From assembly GCA_964036275.1 (NCBI GenBank), contig OZ038434.1:32030947-32094946 (forward strand): 64,000 nt of DNA, read 5' to 3'. The notes under the pieces were generated by a model that saw nothing but the letters and a program-made list of their open reading frames with translations, was not told where the DNA came from and did no database searches. Each line of letters starts with the position of its first letter. Positions within the stretch are counted from its first letter, which is position 1. This document shows positions 11,501 to 21,800 of this stretch, in pieces. Both the position numbers and the translations under genes were made by a program. The stretch is from Litoditis marina (Eukaryota > Nematoda > Chromadorea > Rhabditida > Rhabditidae).

Positions 11501-12621
11501 ATCGTTGTTGACGGCGGCAATTCCCCCACTGTGAGGTAATCTGATCAATCTATACATTTGTGTTCAACATTTGAAAAAGACCGATGGGATGTATCTGAAA
11601 ACCTTGCATTGCATTGCAACCATGCATTGCAAAAAAAAACATTGCGCACGAAAACCAACTTCAAACACGTTTCCAAAAGAAGAGAGGTTGTGCCATTGAG
11701 TTGAGAATCCAAATAGTACTCCGTGCTCGACATTGTTTGGAACGACGTTCTGTTTTGGTGAAATCAACAAACAGAGCAGCAAAGTGCTAAAAGTAAAAAT
11801 CGATAAAATTCGAATTGTTCCTTTATCGAGCAGACACAATGGAACACAAAGTTACACTATGTTCATTTATTATTGCCGTCAATTTTCCCAGAATGACTTG
11901 GGAAGAGTGCCAATTCAAGTTTTGGTTCAGAAACGGTTAAATGGTGTAAGTTGATTTTTTGAACATTCTCCACACATGTTTAAAACAACCACTATTAAGA
12001 AATCGAAAATCGATCTTTATTACACTCATTATTCCAGTATTTCAATATCGACCCTTCAAAGCCCCACTATTCATGTAACGGGGTATTCTGTTCAAGTTAA
12101 CTTGAATTCGAGTAGTACTGCCTCGGGCACTTTACTGTCGTTTGAGATGAACAAGCCAGCGCAGCCAAGCACAACCACTCCGAAATCTGTTTCTACAGGT
12201 AAGTTCAACGTATTGAAGTTTTCAAGCTCTCAAGTTTTGTCCGTCACATCACACTGTTATGCTTTAGTTACATATATGACCGTTCTTCAAAGTTTTCTAA
12301 TACCTGTTCTCAAAAACGAGGTTTTGAAAATATGTTCTGTTCGAAAGTTTTTGAATGCAAACAAAAAGACAGATGGGACACACAAAATGCTTCAAAACGG
12401 CTTTCAGCCCAACAATTGACTGAAAATTTGAACCTAATACAAACTTCAGAAGCGTGTGAAACCGGGTATTTCCATCAACAGCTTCTCTCGAGGGTTAACC
12501 TAATTTGGCCGTCAGAGGTTAAAATATGAACTAAAATGTTAAGTCTAATTAATATTGTCATGTTTTAGAATCGCAGTGTGGACTTGCCGGACTACTGCTT
12601 CTACTTCATCGAATGTTTTGA
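5585..12621 (+). CDS. CUB-like domain protein A, secreted or GPI-anchored
   Basis: Fourteen exons give 488 aa: 5585-5648, 5951-6039, 6302-6405, 6973-7091, 7360-7475, 8103-8206, 8975-9081, 9642-9802, 10094-10167, 10416-10525, 10902-11000, 11430-11535, 12038-12198, 12569-12621. Residues 1-18 are a signal peptide. A first CUB-like domain follows (Cys23 in CSNKSI, NTYLAPGQDC, GDAFYI, SITVRVITGP). The middle repeats the fold (DRDPSQWMGIFVYEGTG; LPQQFPLKLTTFVLDKG). A Thr/Pro/Ser linker and a Leu-rich tail suggest GPI anchoring. The family (Pfam CUB_2) is nematode-specific and often induced by infection; the ligand is unknown. The exon 3 donor GTTGGT and the exon 6 acceptor are weak, but match gene B in phase. 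A TTCAG near 5570 could be a trans-splice acceptor. Confidence 0.92.
7601..7903. repeat. Foldback MITE with 9-bp target duplication (Mutator-like)
   Basis: The element begins GGCCAATTCACTGGAGA and ends with the complement CTCCAGTGAATTGGCC; the arms extend over 100 bp of AACCG-rich sequence. It is flanked on both sides by GACCCGTAC (7592-7600 and 7904-7912). A 9-bp duplication is typical of Mutator-type transposases. It lies in intron 5 of CUB-like gene A. Confidence 0.9.
8230..8477. repeat. MITE with AAGGGGGGCTG ends
   Basis: Termini are AAGGGGGGCTGCACTGAATG and, on the other strand, AAAGGAGGGCTGCATTGAAT. The inverse copy is at 13520-13759, sharing GGCTAACGGAGTTAGCC and CAGAGACGCAGA blocks. 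It lies in intron 6 of CUB-like gene A. Confidence 0.8.
11217..11395. repeat. MITE rich in CTCATGAG, GGCGGCGTAG ends
   Basis: It starts GGCGGCGTAG and ends CTACGCCGCC, with many ATCTCATGAGATAC-type palindromes between. It sits in intron 11 of CUB-like gene A; a related copy sits in intron 11 of gene B at 25469-25617. Confidence 0.8.
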
Positions 12622-12637
12622 ATGTAAATAGAAGATC

Positions 12638-12643
12638 AATAAA
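12638..12643 (+). other. Poly(A) signal of CUB-like gene A
   Basis: AATAAA lies 17 bases after the stop codon, in nearly the same context (GTAAATAGAAGATCAATAAA) as in gene B. Confidence 0.8.
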
Positions 12644-13191
12644 TTCTAAGACTATCATTTGTTTTCTTCGGAGAGTTGTTACTGACAACTACAACAGTTT
12701 TATTCGTGCTACCTAAAACGGAACTATACGTCATACGCCCGTAGAACAAGTTTTATTTTTTATTAGGGCTCGATTACATATTTAGGTTACTTCGAATTGT
12801 ATCTTATACGAATTTAATAAATACCCGGAGACTTTCACTTTTGCACAGAACCAGAAGTGTATCAAAACAGTTATCAACTAACAATTAGGGTTTGAGAGGT
12901 ACCGTTTCTTCACGTTTTTGTTCTCCCATTGGCTGTTACCACTATTCTTTCGAAGATGACGTCGTTTTCACATTAATTTGAATATTATGCATAACAATTC
13001 ATCAAACTATTTATGCATAACAATTGTATGTTCGTCCAATGTAACCTGTAACGGTATCGACTTTGAGCGAGAGCGAGAATACAGTTTGGGTTTGGGTGAG
13101 ACCCAGATGGATTTTGGATCGTAAAAACATCATTCACATATTCAAACTGTATACTCAACTATTATATTTATACGACATTTCAAACGAATGC
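12644..13191. other. Intergenic between CUB-like gene A and the TCTP-like gene
   Basis: The two genes end toward each other here. I see a direct repeat of TTATGCATAACAATT near 12985-13027 and no coding sequence. Confidence 0.5.
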
Positions 13192-13519
13192 TCAAATCAT
13201 CTCTTCCAGGAGAGCTTCTTTGATAAGAAGAAGGGTGGGAACCTCTTCACCATCAATATTACGATATTCGATGATGGCAACCTGACCAAACTCTCCAAGG
13301 GCACCGCGGTGTCCTGTAAGCAACTGCTCGCCAACTGGCCAATTTACTCCCGAACTGGATTTTTTTTCGCCTGCCGTGGTTTAGCAGAAGCTAGGAGGGG
13401 ACTCAGGTTCCGTGCTCAAAATGGCACAGAACCGAGCCAAACACTCAGAAAGTTGTGCAGTCGGCAGTATTCAATTTTAATGAACTCAATCAGTGACTCG
13501 ATCGTTCCTACTCAATCGC

Positions 13520-13759
13520 GAAGCAGTTAATTTTCAAATAAAAGATCGAACTGAGACAATTCGATAATGCTCTTTTCTTACTATAATGTCCGATTCAAAG
13601 CTCTGTTTTCAGAGTTTCACTCATTTTTTTTGATTACTGTCAGAGACGCAGAGGATGATTTGGCGTGAATGAATATTGGTTGAGCGCACTTCTCTGACTC
13701 TCGTGCCTTTTCGGCTAACGCCGTTAGCCAAATTTTGCATTCAGTTCAGCCCCCCTTTG
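13520..13759. repeat. Inverted copy of the AAGGGGGGCTG MITE
   Basis: It matches 8230-8477 on the opposite strand and ends CAGCCCCCCTTT. The outer left end is degraded. It lies within intron 2 of the TCTP-like gene. Confidence 0.75.
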
Positions 13760-14191
13760 AGCATAAATGTTACTGATTGGAAGTCAATCATCAAAATCGT
13801 ATTCATTTTAGAACACTTGTTCACACGGAGTATCAAACGTAAAACAAAGTTGACCTCAAAACTACCCTGAAAAATGTTGAACTTTTAAACAAAACGAACC
13901 GACGAAAAATTTTAGCGTCTTCCATCGTTTTTCATCGAACAGGGCGCGAATGTATCCTTTGGACTTTTCAGTAAAAGAGTGGACCTCTTCGGGGGTCTTT
14001 CCATTTCTTTTCATATGATTGATAACCTTTCCCATGAATTCCTTGACGCGAGCCATTTCCCAAGGGCTCCTCTCCTACAAACAACGTTTGTGTAAGTAAT
14101 GAACTTTCCATCAACCACAGCCCTCGGTCATTTATTGTAATCATAAGATGTTTTTATCTGTTTATCCAGGGTGTTGCATAAGAAATCTGTT

Positions 14192-14390
14192 TATAGTGAG
14201 TGCCAAATTTATACATTTCTGTCTCTCACTGGAATCGAACCTGCGAGCAACAGATTCGTAGCTGAGCGCTAACCACTGCGCTATTAGAGCACATAACAGG
14301 CGAGCTTTGGAATCGAAGACATGTGTGCGTACACAGCGGAAAGCAAAAAAAACAGTACCCTCCTGCCTTTCCGTTGGCAACGACAAAACA
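14192..14390. repeat. tRNA-like TATAG element, copy 1
   Basis: It starts TATAGTGAGTGCCAAATTTA. On the minus strand the core reads as an A-box (TAGCGCAGTGG) and B-box (GGTTCGATTCC) spaced as in a tRNA gene, followed by a shared tail with ACATGTGTG and TTTCCGTTGGC. It lies in the TCTP-like intron 1, in tandem with the next copy. Confidence 0.8.
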
Positions 14391-14427
14391 TAAGTCACAG
14401 TGTTTAGCAGATGCGAATACCGTTGTT

Positions 14428-14625
14428 TATAGTATGTGCCAAATTTATACATTTCTGTCTCTTGCCCGGAATCGAACCTGCGAGCAAAATATTTGTAGCA
14501 GCGCGATGACCACTGCGCTATTAGAGCACATAGCCGTTAGGCTTTGGAATAGAAGACATGTGTGTCTTCACAGCGAAAAGTGAGATATACAGTACCCTCC
14601 TGTCTTTCTCTTGGCGAAGAGTAAA
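14428..14625. repeat. tRNA-like TATAG element, copy 2
   Basis: Same orientation and layout as 14192-14390, about 40 bp apart. It starts TATAGTATGTGCCAAATTTA, and the B-box complement GGAATCGAACC is intact. Confidence 0.8.
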
Positions 14626-14831
14626 GTCGGCGAACAGAACCAGATGTGCTCATGAAAAAACCAACGAAACCGGTGACTCCGAGTATACGTAAGGCACATA
14701 CTTAAATGAACCTACCTTGAGCTGGTGGTTAAATACAAGGTCGAGTCCTTCTTCCACGTATGACCCCTTAAACTCGTAGACGAAATCGTCTACCAAGGTC
14801 ATTGGGACGGTGTCGTCAGCCAGCTCATCTC

Positions 14832-15701
14832 CTTAAATTATCACCCTTTTTACACCATGCACAGACATTTTTGCCATAACGTTGGTTTCTAAATAAGTAC
14901 ATGCATCCAAACATTCATTGGCACTCTCCCAAAGTCTCGATGGGATTGGCGAAATCTATACCGCACAAACATTACATCCTCTCTTCTCTGAACATCCTAA
15001 GCATAAAAATATCGAAATCACCGAACCGCTATATAGCTGAATGAACGGCGTGACTGCACTAAACGACAGTACTGAGACATCAGATTTAGCAGAAACGAAT
15101 AGACTCAAATAGCCGACCGTATCGTTTTAAAAACGTGGAGAACTGATAAAAAGGACAGCGCACCGTTGAAAACATCACTGAAGGTACGCGAAATAAGAAA
15201 TCCAGACATTTGGCAACTGGAAAAGATATGCAACGTATAAAATATCCTTCATCAACTTTACATGATAATTATTCATCCGTTCATATGTTTCAGAACAGCC
15301 TTCAATCAAAAAATTATCTAATTATATGAACTCACGGAAAAGGAGAAAAAAAATAAAATAAAATAAACCAACACAAAATTTAGACATTATTACAAAGCTA
15401 AAAAAAATTACTGAAAGACTAATAGTAATAGTAACTGCATCATAACGTGAAGGACATTGTGCTTGATGCCTCAGATCATGAGAAAGAAATCTAAGAACGG
15501 TATCTTACTGATACCACAAGGCAAAATGGACGTGATGTTCAGTTGTTGAGCAATAGTTATGTCTCTCTCGCCAAATAGCCAACACATGTCCTGTGATTGG
15601 ACAGCAAAAAGCCCCGCTGGTCGCTTTTTCCTTCAAATAAACTGTGCGCCCAGTTGTCGATGTAACCCATGATGACCTGGCACCGTAGAAAAGTCTCCTA
15701 A
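14832..15701. other. No gene found (5' side of TCTP-like gene)
   Basis: I searched the minus strand for a TCTP first exon and found none. No other coding signal or repeat was recognised. Confidence 0.4.
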
Positions 15702-15911
15702 AAAGGTCAGCTCCGAGCTGAACTATCTGGACACTACCTGACCCAGGTTTGGGTCACCCCCACTATGCTTAAACACGGACAGTTGGCAACTATGTGGCCA
15801 GAATGTGATTACGTCCTCAACCAGGTTGAGCTCACCACTTTCATGACTTTGCTACGGCGCCTGTGCTGGACGTTCAAAGGTTATTGTGAGAAAAATCATG
15901 AGTTCGAATGA
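15702..15911 (+). pseudogene. Orphan coding-like fragment
   Basis: The frame is open from 15702 to TGA 15909-15911. Its composition is protein-like (LRAELSGHYLTQVWVTPTML, then CDYVLNQVELTTFMTLLRRL). A weak acceptor GGTCAG precedes 15711. No start codon or partner exon was found. Possibly the end of a decayed gene; family not recognised. Confidence 0.3.
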
Positions 15912-16022
15912 AAAGTGAGAATATTCACGGATAGGTGAAACAAAATTCGATAAGCGAGAAAAATTGAGACTGAACACGGTGTTTCTCCGTACTTCTGACA
16001 TGGTAGAGATAGTGACCAGCGC

Positions 16023-16598
16023 ATGTTAGCTGCAAAACGGTTATCCGGCAAGTTTACCAACGTATCAGGTAAGATTGAAAAGTTAGGTTTGAAAAGTTTG
16101 TTCTATAGAAGAGTTGTTTTGAACTTAATATTTGCGTTTCGAGTTTTCAAGAAAGAAATTCGTTTGCAGGGTTTAAAATACTGGTGTTTCAAACCTAGGA
16201 ATGGGCAAACGGGTAGTTTTGCAATAGTTTCTCGTAAATTGAACAAAACTCATTTTCGGTTGACTTCTAATGAACTTCTCACTAGAACGGCTGATTGGTT
16301 GCACAAGTTACCAGTTGAACTGATCACAAGTCAAAATTCTGTTTCTTTTAAACGAAATTACGAGCTATAGACGTCCTGCAATTGTTGAAGATTACAGATG
16401 TTTCCTAGTCGTTTGACGGTTCAAGTGCCATTCCCAAGTCCAGTGCCAAGTCCAGCCAGTTCCAGTTACCATGCTGATCACGAGGCCCCTACATTCCAAG
16501 TCATCGTCGCCACTAGCATATTTTCTTTTTCAATTGTAGAGAAATGTTACTGTAGATGTAGATCTAGTTGGTACATAGGTACAAATTCTTATTGGTAG
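16023..16598 (+). other. Two weak coding-like pieces
   Basis: An ATG at 16023 opens about 13-15 codons up to GTATCA or GTAAGA donors. A second frame, ATG 16398 to TAG 16598 after GATTACAG, begins with a Pro/Ser-rich stretch (VPFPSPVPSPASSSY) and then loses protein-like character. Splicing AAC|gtatca to 16398 keeps one frame, but the donor is poor. Probably not a functional gene. Confidence 0.2.
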
Positions 16599-16929
16599 CT
16601 CTGCACTGTCCGCACAGTTTACTATCTTCATCGTCCGTTTGAGAATACCCAGATGAATCAATGAACTAAATTGCCATTATATCACTTCCATACAATTGTG
16701 TAACTAATTTTTTTCTGTCACAGTTAGTAAATGGCTTAACTACTTTTTGTCCTGAGCTTTCCTCTGTCTCACATAGGTCGTACTCAATAAACTAGGTAAC
16801 TCGAACAATATTAATTCAATACCCCAAACAATCGCTTGACATTTTCTGGTTTACCAGAAATTAGGAACAATATCAAATATCAAACTATAAGTAGGTTAGG
16901 AAACACAAACCTAATGGGTATAACTTAGG

Positions 16930-17531
16930 GTGGTTAAGGAATTGAATTGAATTGGAATTGGAATTGAAAAGAATTGAATTGAATTGGTTTTTAAGTGAAA
17001 CTAATTCCAAAGAATTGAATTGAATTGAATTGGTTTTGCTAAGAGCAAATGGGAATTGAATTGAATTGGTTTTTGACAGCCAGAAAAAAATGGAGTTGAA
17101 TTTAATTGGTTTTTCTTGAGAACTGGTAAAAAGTATTGGAATTGGTCCGGAATTGATTCAGAATTGAAATTTCAAACGTGTTGAAAATGACAGTTTCTTG
17201 TTTTGTTCTTTCTTGTTCAAATGTAATTGTTGTAAAAAGCAACATTACGAACTTTTTTGCAGAAAAAATGCCTTAAGAATTGTAATTGGGATTGATTTTT
17301 CCAGAATTGGTCGGAATTGGTCGGAATTGGAAATGAATTGAATTGGTTTTTGAAAACATTGAAAGAATTGGAATTGAATTTTCGGAATTTTTCGAGAATT
17401 GGTTAGAATTGGAATTGAACTGAATTGGTTTTTTGAAATGATGAAAGAATTAGAATTGAATTTTCGGAATTTTTCGAGAACTGGTTGGAATTGGAATTGA
17501 GTTGAATTGATTTTTGGAATTTATTAACCAC
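16930..17531. repeat. GAATTG repeat array with GTGGTTAA ends
   Basis: About 600 bp dominated by GAATTGAATTGG-type repeats with interspersed TTTTTGA blocks. It is bounded by GTGGTTAA at the left and TTAACCAC at the right, so it may be a foldback element with an expanded interior. Confidence 0.75.
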
Positions 17532-18293
17532 TCTAGTATAACTCAATCTTAGTCTAACACGTAGCCCCCTCCCTTCTCTAGATACGGTGTCTGCAGGGGT
17601 ACGGGTTTGTTCAGGACTGACTGTAGTTGTTCCCTTTACCTTCTGTGGCAGAGAAAGATAACAACACGATTCGATTCCTATTCAGATATACATCAGAGCA
17701 TGTAGCTTCGATTAGCGAAACACTGATTTTTGAATTCATCACTCCATACACCAAATCTGTGTAGTTAGCGAACTTTGTAGACGTACTTTTCATAACTCTA
17801 CACGTGTACTTTCCTGACTATTGTTCGATTTTGCTTCTGTCTTTCACCATGTTCTTTTTCCTTGGTGAATTGTATCCAAGTAATTCTGTGTTTAGTTTTT
17901 TTCTCTCGTTTAGCGCACCTCGTAGTGCATCAAATAAATAAATAAAAAAACGGCTCAACTGCTTAGAATAGTTTGTAGCGTCTACCTTAGATAGAATTTT
18001 TTTTTCAAATTTTCATCTTCTTTTCAATATGTTTTATGCTGTGAGAACATATAATATTCAATATGTTTCATTCTGTGAGAACAGAGAACATAGGAATGAT
18101 GGAAAACAAGCAAGTTATTATGAACGTGACTTTCCGGTCAACTTGTTGGAACAGAAAAAAATTACGTCTTGACTTCCAAATGCTTCGCGGTTATTTCCGC
18201 GTTAAACAACGCGCGATATTGTCTAGACACAATGAATGCAGTGGGACTCATGTTCTCACCACATAAGCTGTGCAAATATAAAACTTTAGTTGT
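17532..18293. other. Intergenic, no feature recognised
   Basis: AT-rich DNA upstream of CUB-like gene B. Only short shadow frames are present. Confidence 0.4.
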
Positions 18294-18502
18294 TTAAAGG
18301 AGACCGGAACACAACCCTAAATGTCAGAAAGCTGTTGTATCCTGCTGCCAATGACGCATTTCGTGTCGCCCGGCATTGTCATGTGAATGTCACGTGGACT
18401 GATCAAACTAATAAACGAGTTATTTGTGCTCTCTGATCTCAATAAAGTTGAGAGCAGCCCAAAACAAAACCTTTCCTCAAGTTGTGTTCCAGTTTCCTTT
18501 AA
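18294..18502. repeat. MITE, TTAAAGGAGACCGG ends
   Basis: Second copy of the 2204-2413 family, inverted inside. It ends GTTCCAGTTTCCTTTAA. Confidence 0.8.
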
Positions 18503-18677
18503 TGAGACCACTTATTGAAGGAGAGAAGTACGTGATATGGGTCCTGCAAAGACATATAGGTAAGACACACCGTTTGACCTTTACGCTGGATAGATCTCGT
18601 TTTCAAACTAGTGATCCTCTGAAACACAGGTTGTCTAGGCTGCAAGTGCACTAAGTCATGAAGTGACGTATCAACCA

Positions 18678-18762
18678 TGACTCACGTTTGGGAGTCAACC
18701 AACGCGAAAAGATGATTTTTGTCCCACTATTGACGCTGGCAGCAGACAGCTTAACTGATAAG
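18678..18762 (+). promoter_or_regulatory. CUB-like gene B promoter: bZIP pair plus GATA site
   Basis: TGACTCA (18678-18684) and GGAGTCA (18691-18697), then TGACG near 18731, then ACTGATAAG at 18754-18762, 65 bp before the start codon. A CATATAA box-like word follows at about 18773. Order and spacing match gene A. Confidence 0.65.
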
Positions 18763-18827
18763 GGAAATGGGGCATATAAGTCTCAAGTGGAACATTTGAC
18801 CGCGTTTGGTTCCGCTAGCACACAGTT

Positions 18828-21800
18828 ATGAAACTGCTTCTTCTTTCTCTCAATATTTTCTGTTCAACATATTTTGTGCATGGGACGAAGGATACATGTG
18901 AGTTCGGTTTATAATCATTATTTTTCATAGGTTTTTCTCAAACCGTTGTGGACAGCATTCGGTTAATTTGGTAGGGATGGGATTTGGCGAGATGCCAGTT
19001 CGTCTGCGTATTTTTGATCTACACACACTACGCACTCTCTCATTCACTGGCAAGTAATCAAACCAAGTTGTATTGAATGAATTTTTTTCGTTTTAAGACT
19101 GTTCGAATAAACCTATACACATAACCGACAACAATGCCACAACTATCTCTTATGGCGGCAACACAACTTATCTCGCTCCCGGACAAGACTGCACATACAA
19201 GGTATTTGAATGAAAATGTATGATATTGATTGAGTAAAATAAAATTCGACAGTTGCGATAATACACTTATCTACGGACGGATAAAATCTTTTAGTGATGA
19301 ACCCAAGTATCATCAACTAGTCTCTGATATTCAATGATAAGTTCATAGCTAAATGCAGATATGAATAGGACCTACTTGCCCAACTGCAAGAATTTTCAGT
19401 TTTGACTGATGAGGCATGTATGTTTAAAATGAACGTCAATACAAAAACCAATCAATTCGCATCGTTTCCTTGATAATAACATTTTGAATTGCTACCAATC
19501 AAAACAAATATTATGCTCTTTTATGGAGAATCCCGAAAAACAATCGATTTGTTAAGTTGCAGTGAGAACTAATGTATTCTCGTCAATTTCCAGATAACTT
19601 TCGACAATTCTTCGCTTTTATATTTCTTTCTGAACGCGAAAAATGTCACCACCGGAGACGCATTTTACATAACCGATGCGTTCGGGAATCAAGTGAAGTA
19701 AGTTGATAATTCCAGTACGTTTCATTTAAAATATATCCACGGTTTATATGATTTCGCATATTATGTTTGTACGTTCGACAACAGCATTTCGTAAAGAAAA
19801 CACGCTTATCGATTTGGCGTCAAAAGCCAACTAAGTCAATATAGTGGGTGCCAAATTTACAAATTGCTGTCTCTCGCGGGAATCGAACCTCCGAGCAAAA
19901 CATTCATTAGCAGGGCGCTTACCATTGCGCTACTTGTGCACAACCGGCAAGCTTTGGAATGAAAGACATGTGCGCCTACACAGCGGAAAGTGTGATACAC
20001 AGTACACTCCCACCTTTCCGTTGATGACGACTATACGCATGAACATGTATCAGCCGTGAATCGTTTCTAAGAGTTCGAAGGGATATCATGAACACAAAAT
20101 AGAAAATTCGTTAGAAAGTTTTCTTTTCTCAATTGTACCAGTGCATGTGTGCTAGAGGTATAATGTTAGTTTCAGTGACAACGTTTTGTGAAGCTTACAG
20201 TTTTTTGAGCCAAAAAACTAACAAAAACTTAGTATTTCAATATTTTCACACTGAATTTCAATGACTTTCAGGCGAACTTCCCAACTAATGTTGAACCGCT
20301 TTCCTCCGTCTACAATGACCGTTCGAGTCACTACTGGCCCGCAGAGCAGAATGACTTTCGATATAGTTTTGTTACAGCAAAAATGTGGGTCTTTATTTAC
20401 AATTGTGAGCTTGATTTTGTTTTAATTTTTTTGTTGTTGCCAGAAAATGCAAGAAAACCTTCCAGTTTCGCTCGAAAACGTCAATAACACCGTAAACGTT
20501 AGTGTTGAGCCGACTCTCGGGCCTACTGTATTGAAACAACTTGATGATAACACCACTTACGTGATCGAGTCCACATCAAGGGTGAGTGAAATGAAAATCA
20601 CGAAATGAAAAGTCGATAAAATGAGGTAACTGGTTTTACGATTGAGAAAACATTCATCAGGTAGTTCATGTTTTCCTCTCTCTCTATGTCTTAAAAGTTT
20701 CCAAATGTTGCCGTCGATGTAGAGCAGTTTGCAACAACGTTCATTCGGGAAAAGATTAGCTCGCTAAAAGGGACCGTTTCGCTATAATTTGGATAGATTA
20801 AAAACATGAGAACTTAAGATACTCAGTTGATAGTGTACTGGTGATCCCTTACTATTACAATGAAAAGAAACAATCGGTCGAGAACCTAGCCGTTTATGAG
20901 CCAAACTGTCCTTATGGAATGGTTACTGTATCGCAAAGCTTTTGGTCGATTGATAAAAATGGCTTTAGTATACACAACCTCAATCTTAATCAAAAAAGAA
21001 CAGGTATAATTAACTGAAAAACTTCAACATACATTAACTGTTACGTACTAACATTTATAGTACGTTTTACGGACCTTTTCCGGACAATTTTTGCGCGTCG
21101 GCATGAAAATAGGTACGTGCTGTGGCTTACGCCACATTGCCGTACTCAAGTTGGACCTTGGGGACTCAAGCTGGAAACATTTCACTAATTCTGATTGATT
21201 TCTTAAATTTTGTCCTCATGTGTCCACTGATAACTCAAATAATCAAATTAAAGAGGTACGGTCTCTTTAAAGGGATCAGTGGCCACATGGGAATGAAAAA
21301 TGGACAAAACAGTCAGATTTAGTGAAAATTGCGCAAATTGGGTCGTTTTTGAAAAAATTTGAGTACGGCCACAACGCGGAAGCCACAGCACATACCTATT
21401 TTCACGGAGACGAGCACAAATTGTTCGCAATACGTCCGTGAAACGTATCATTAATTCAATCACGTAACAACTGACATATTTAAAAGGTTTTAGTTATCTA
21501 TGCCTCTTTTTTGTTTAATTATGGATTGAAGTTGTGTGTATTAAAACCGAATTCATCTTTTGACCAAACGTTTCGCGATACAGTAACCCTTAAGATAGTT
21601 TGGCTCATAAAAAGCTTGGTTCTCGACTGATTTCAATTTTTTCCTGTAATTGTAAGGGATCATCAGTACACTATCAAGGCAGTATCTTGAGACTTCGTGT
21701 TTTTCAATCGATCCAAATTATATAGAAACGGTCCCTTTAAGCCGCGACTCGTGATCTCGTTAACAAACGGTGTAATAAAATCTGCTTTGAAACTGATTGT

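Larger units (their letters stand above)
13192..14831 (-). pseudogene. TCTP-like paralog lacking first exon and acidic loop
   Basis: Three minus-strand exons join in phase: 14831-14716, 14074-13900, 13313-13192 (TGA at 13194-13192). They match translationally controlled tumour protein in order: MTLVDDFVYEFKG, LDLVFNHQLK, the helical hairpin (VKEFMGKVINHMK to KTLKFFVG), and the C-terminal strands (GQVAIIEYRNIDGEEVPT). TCTP is a conserved cytosolic Ca2+-binding, growth-linked protein of about 170-180 aa. Here the acidic mobile loop between strands and the segment before the hairpin are missing. The first visible exon expects one base from an upstream exon (a start like MxIYKDIFT), which I could not find up to 15700. 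With the internal ATG at 14802-14800 the product would be about 127 aa. The intact remaining frame leaves open a functional paralog. Confidence 0.8.
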
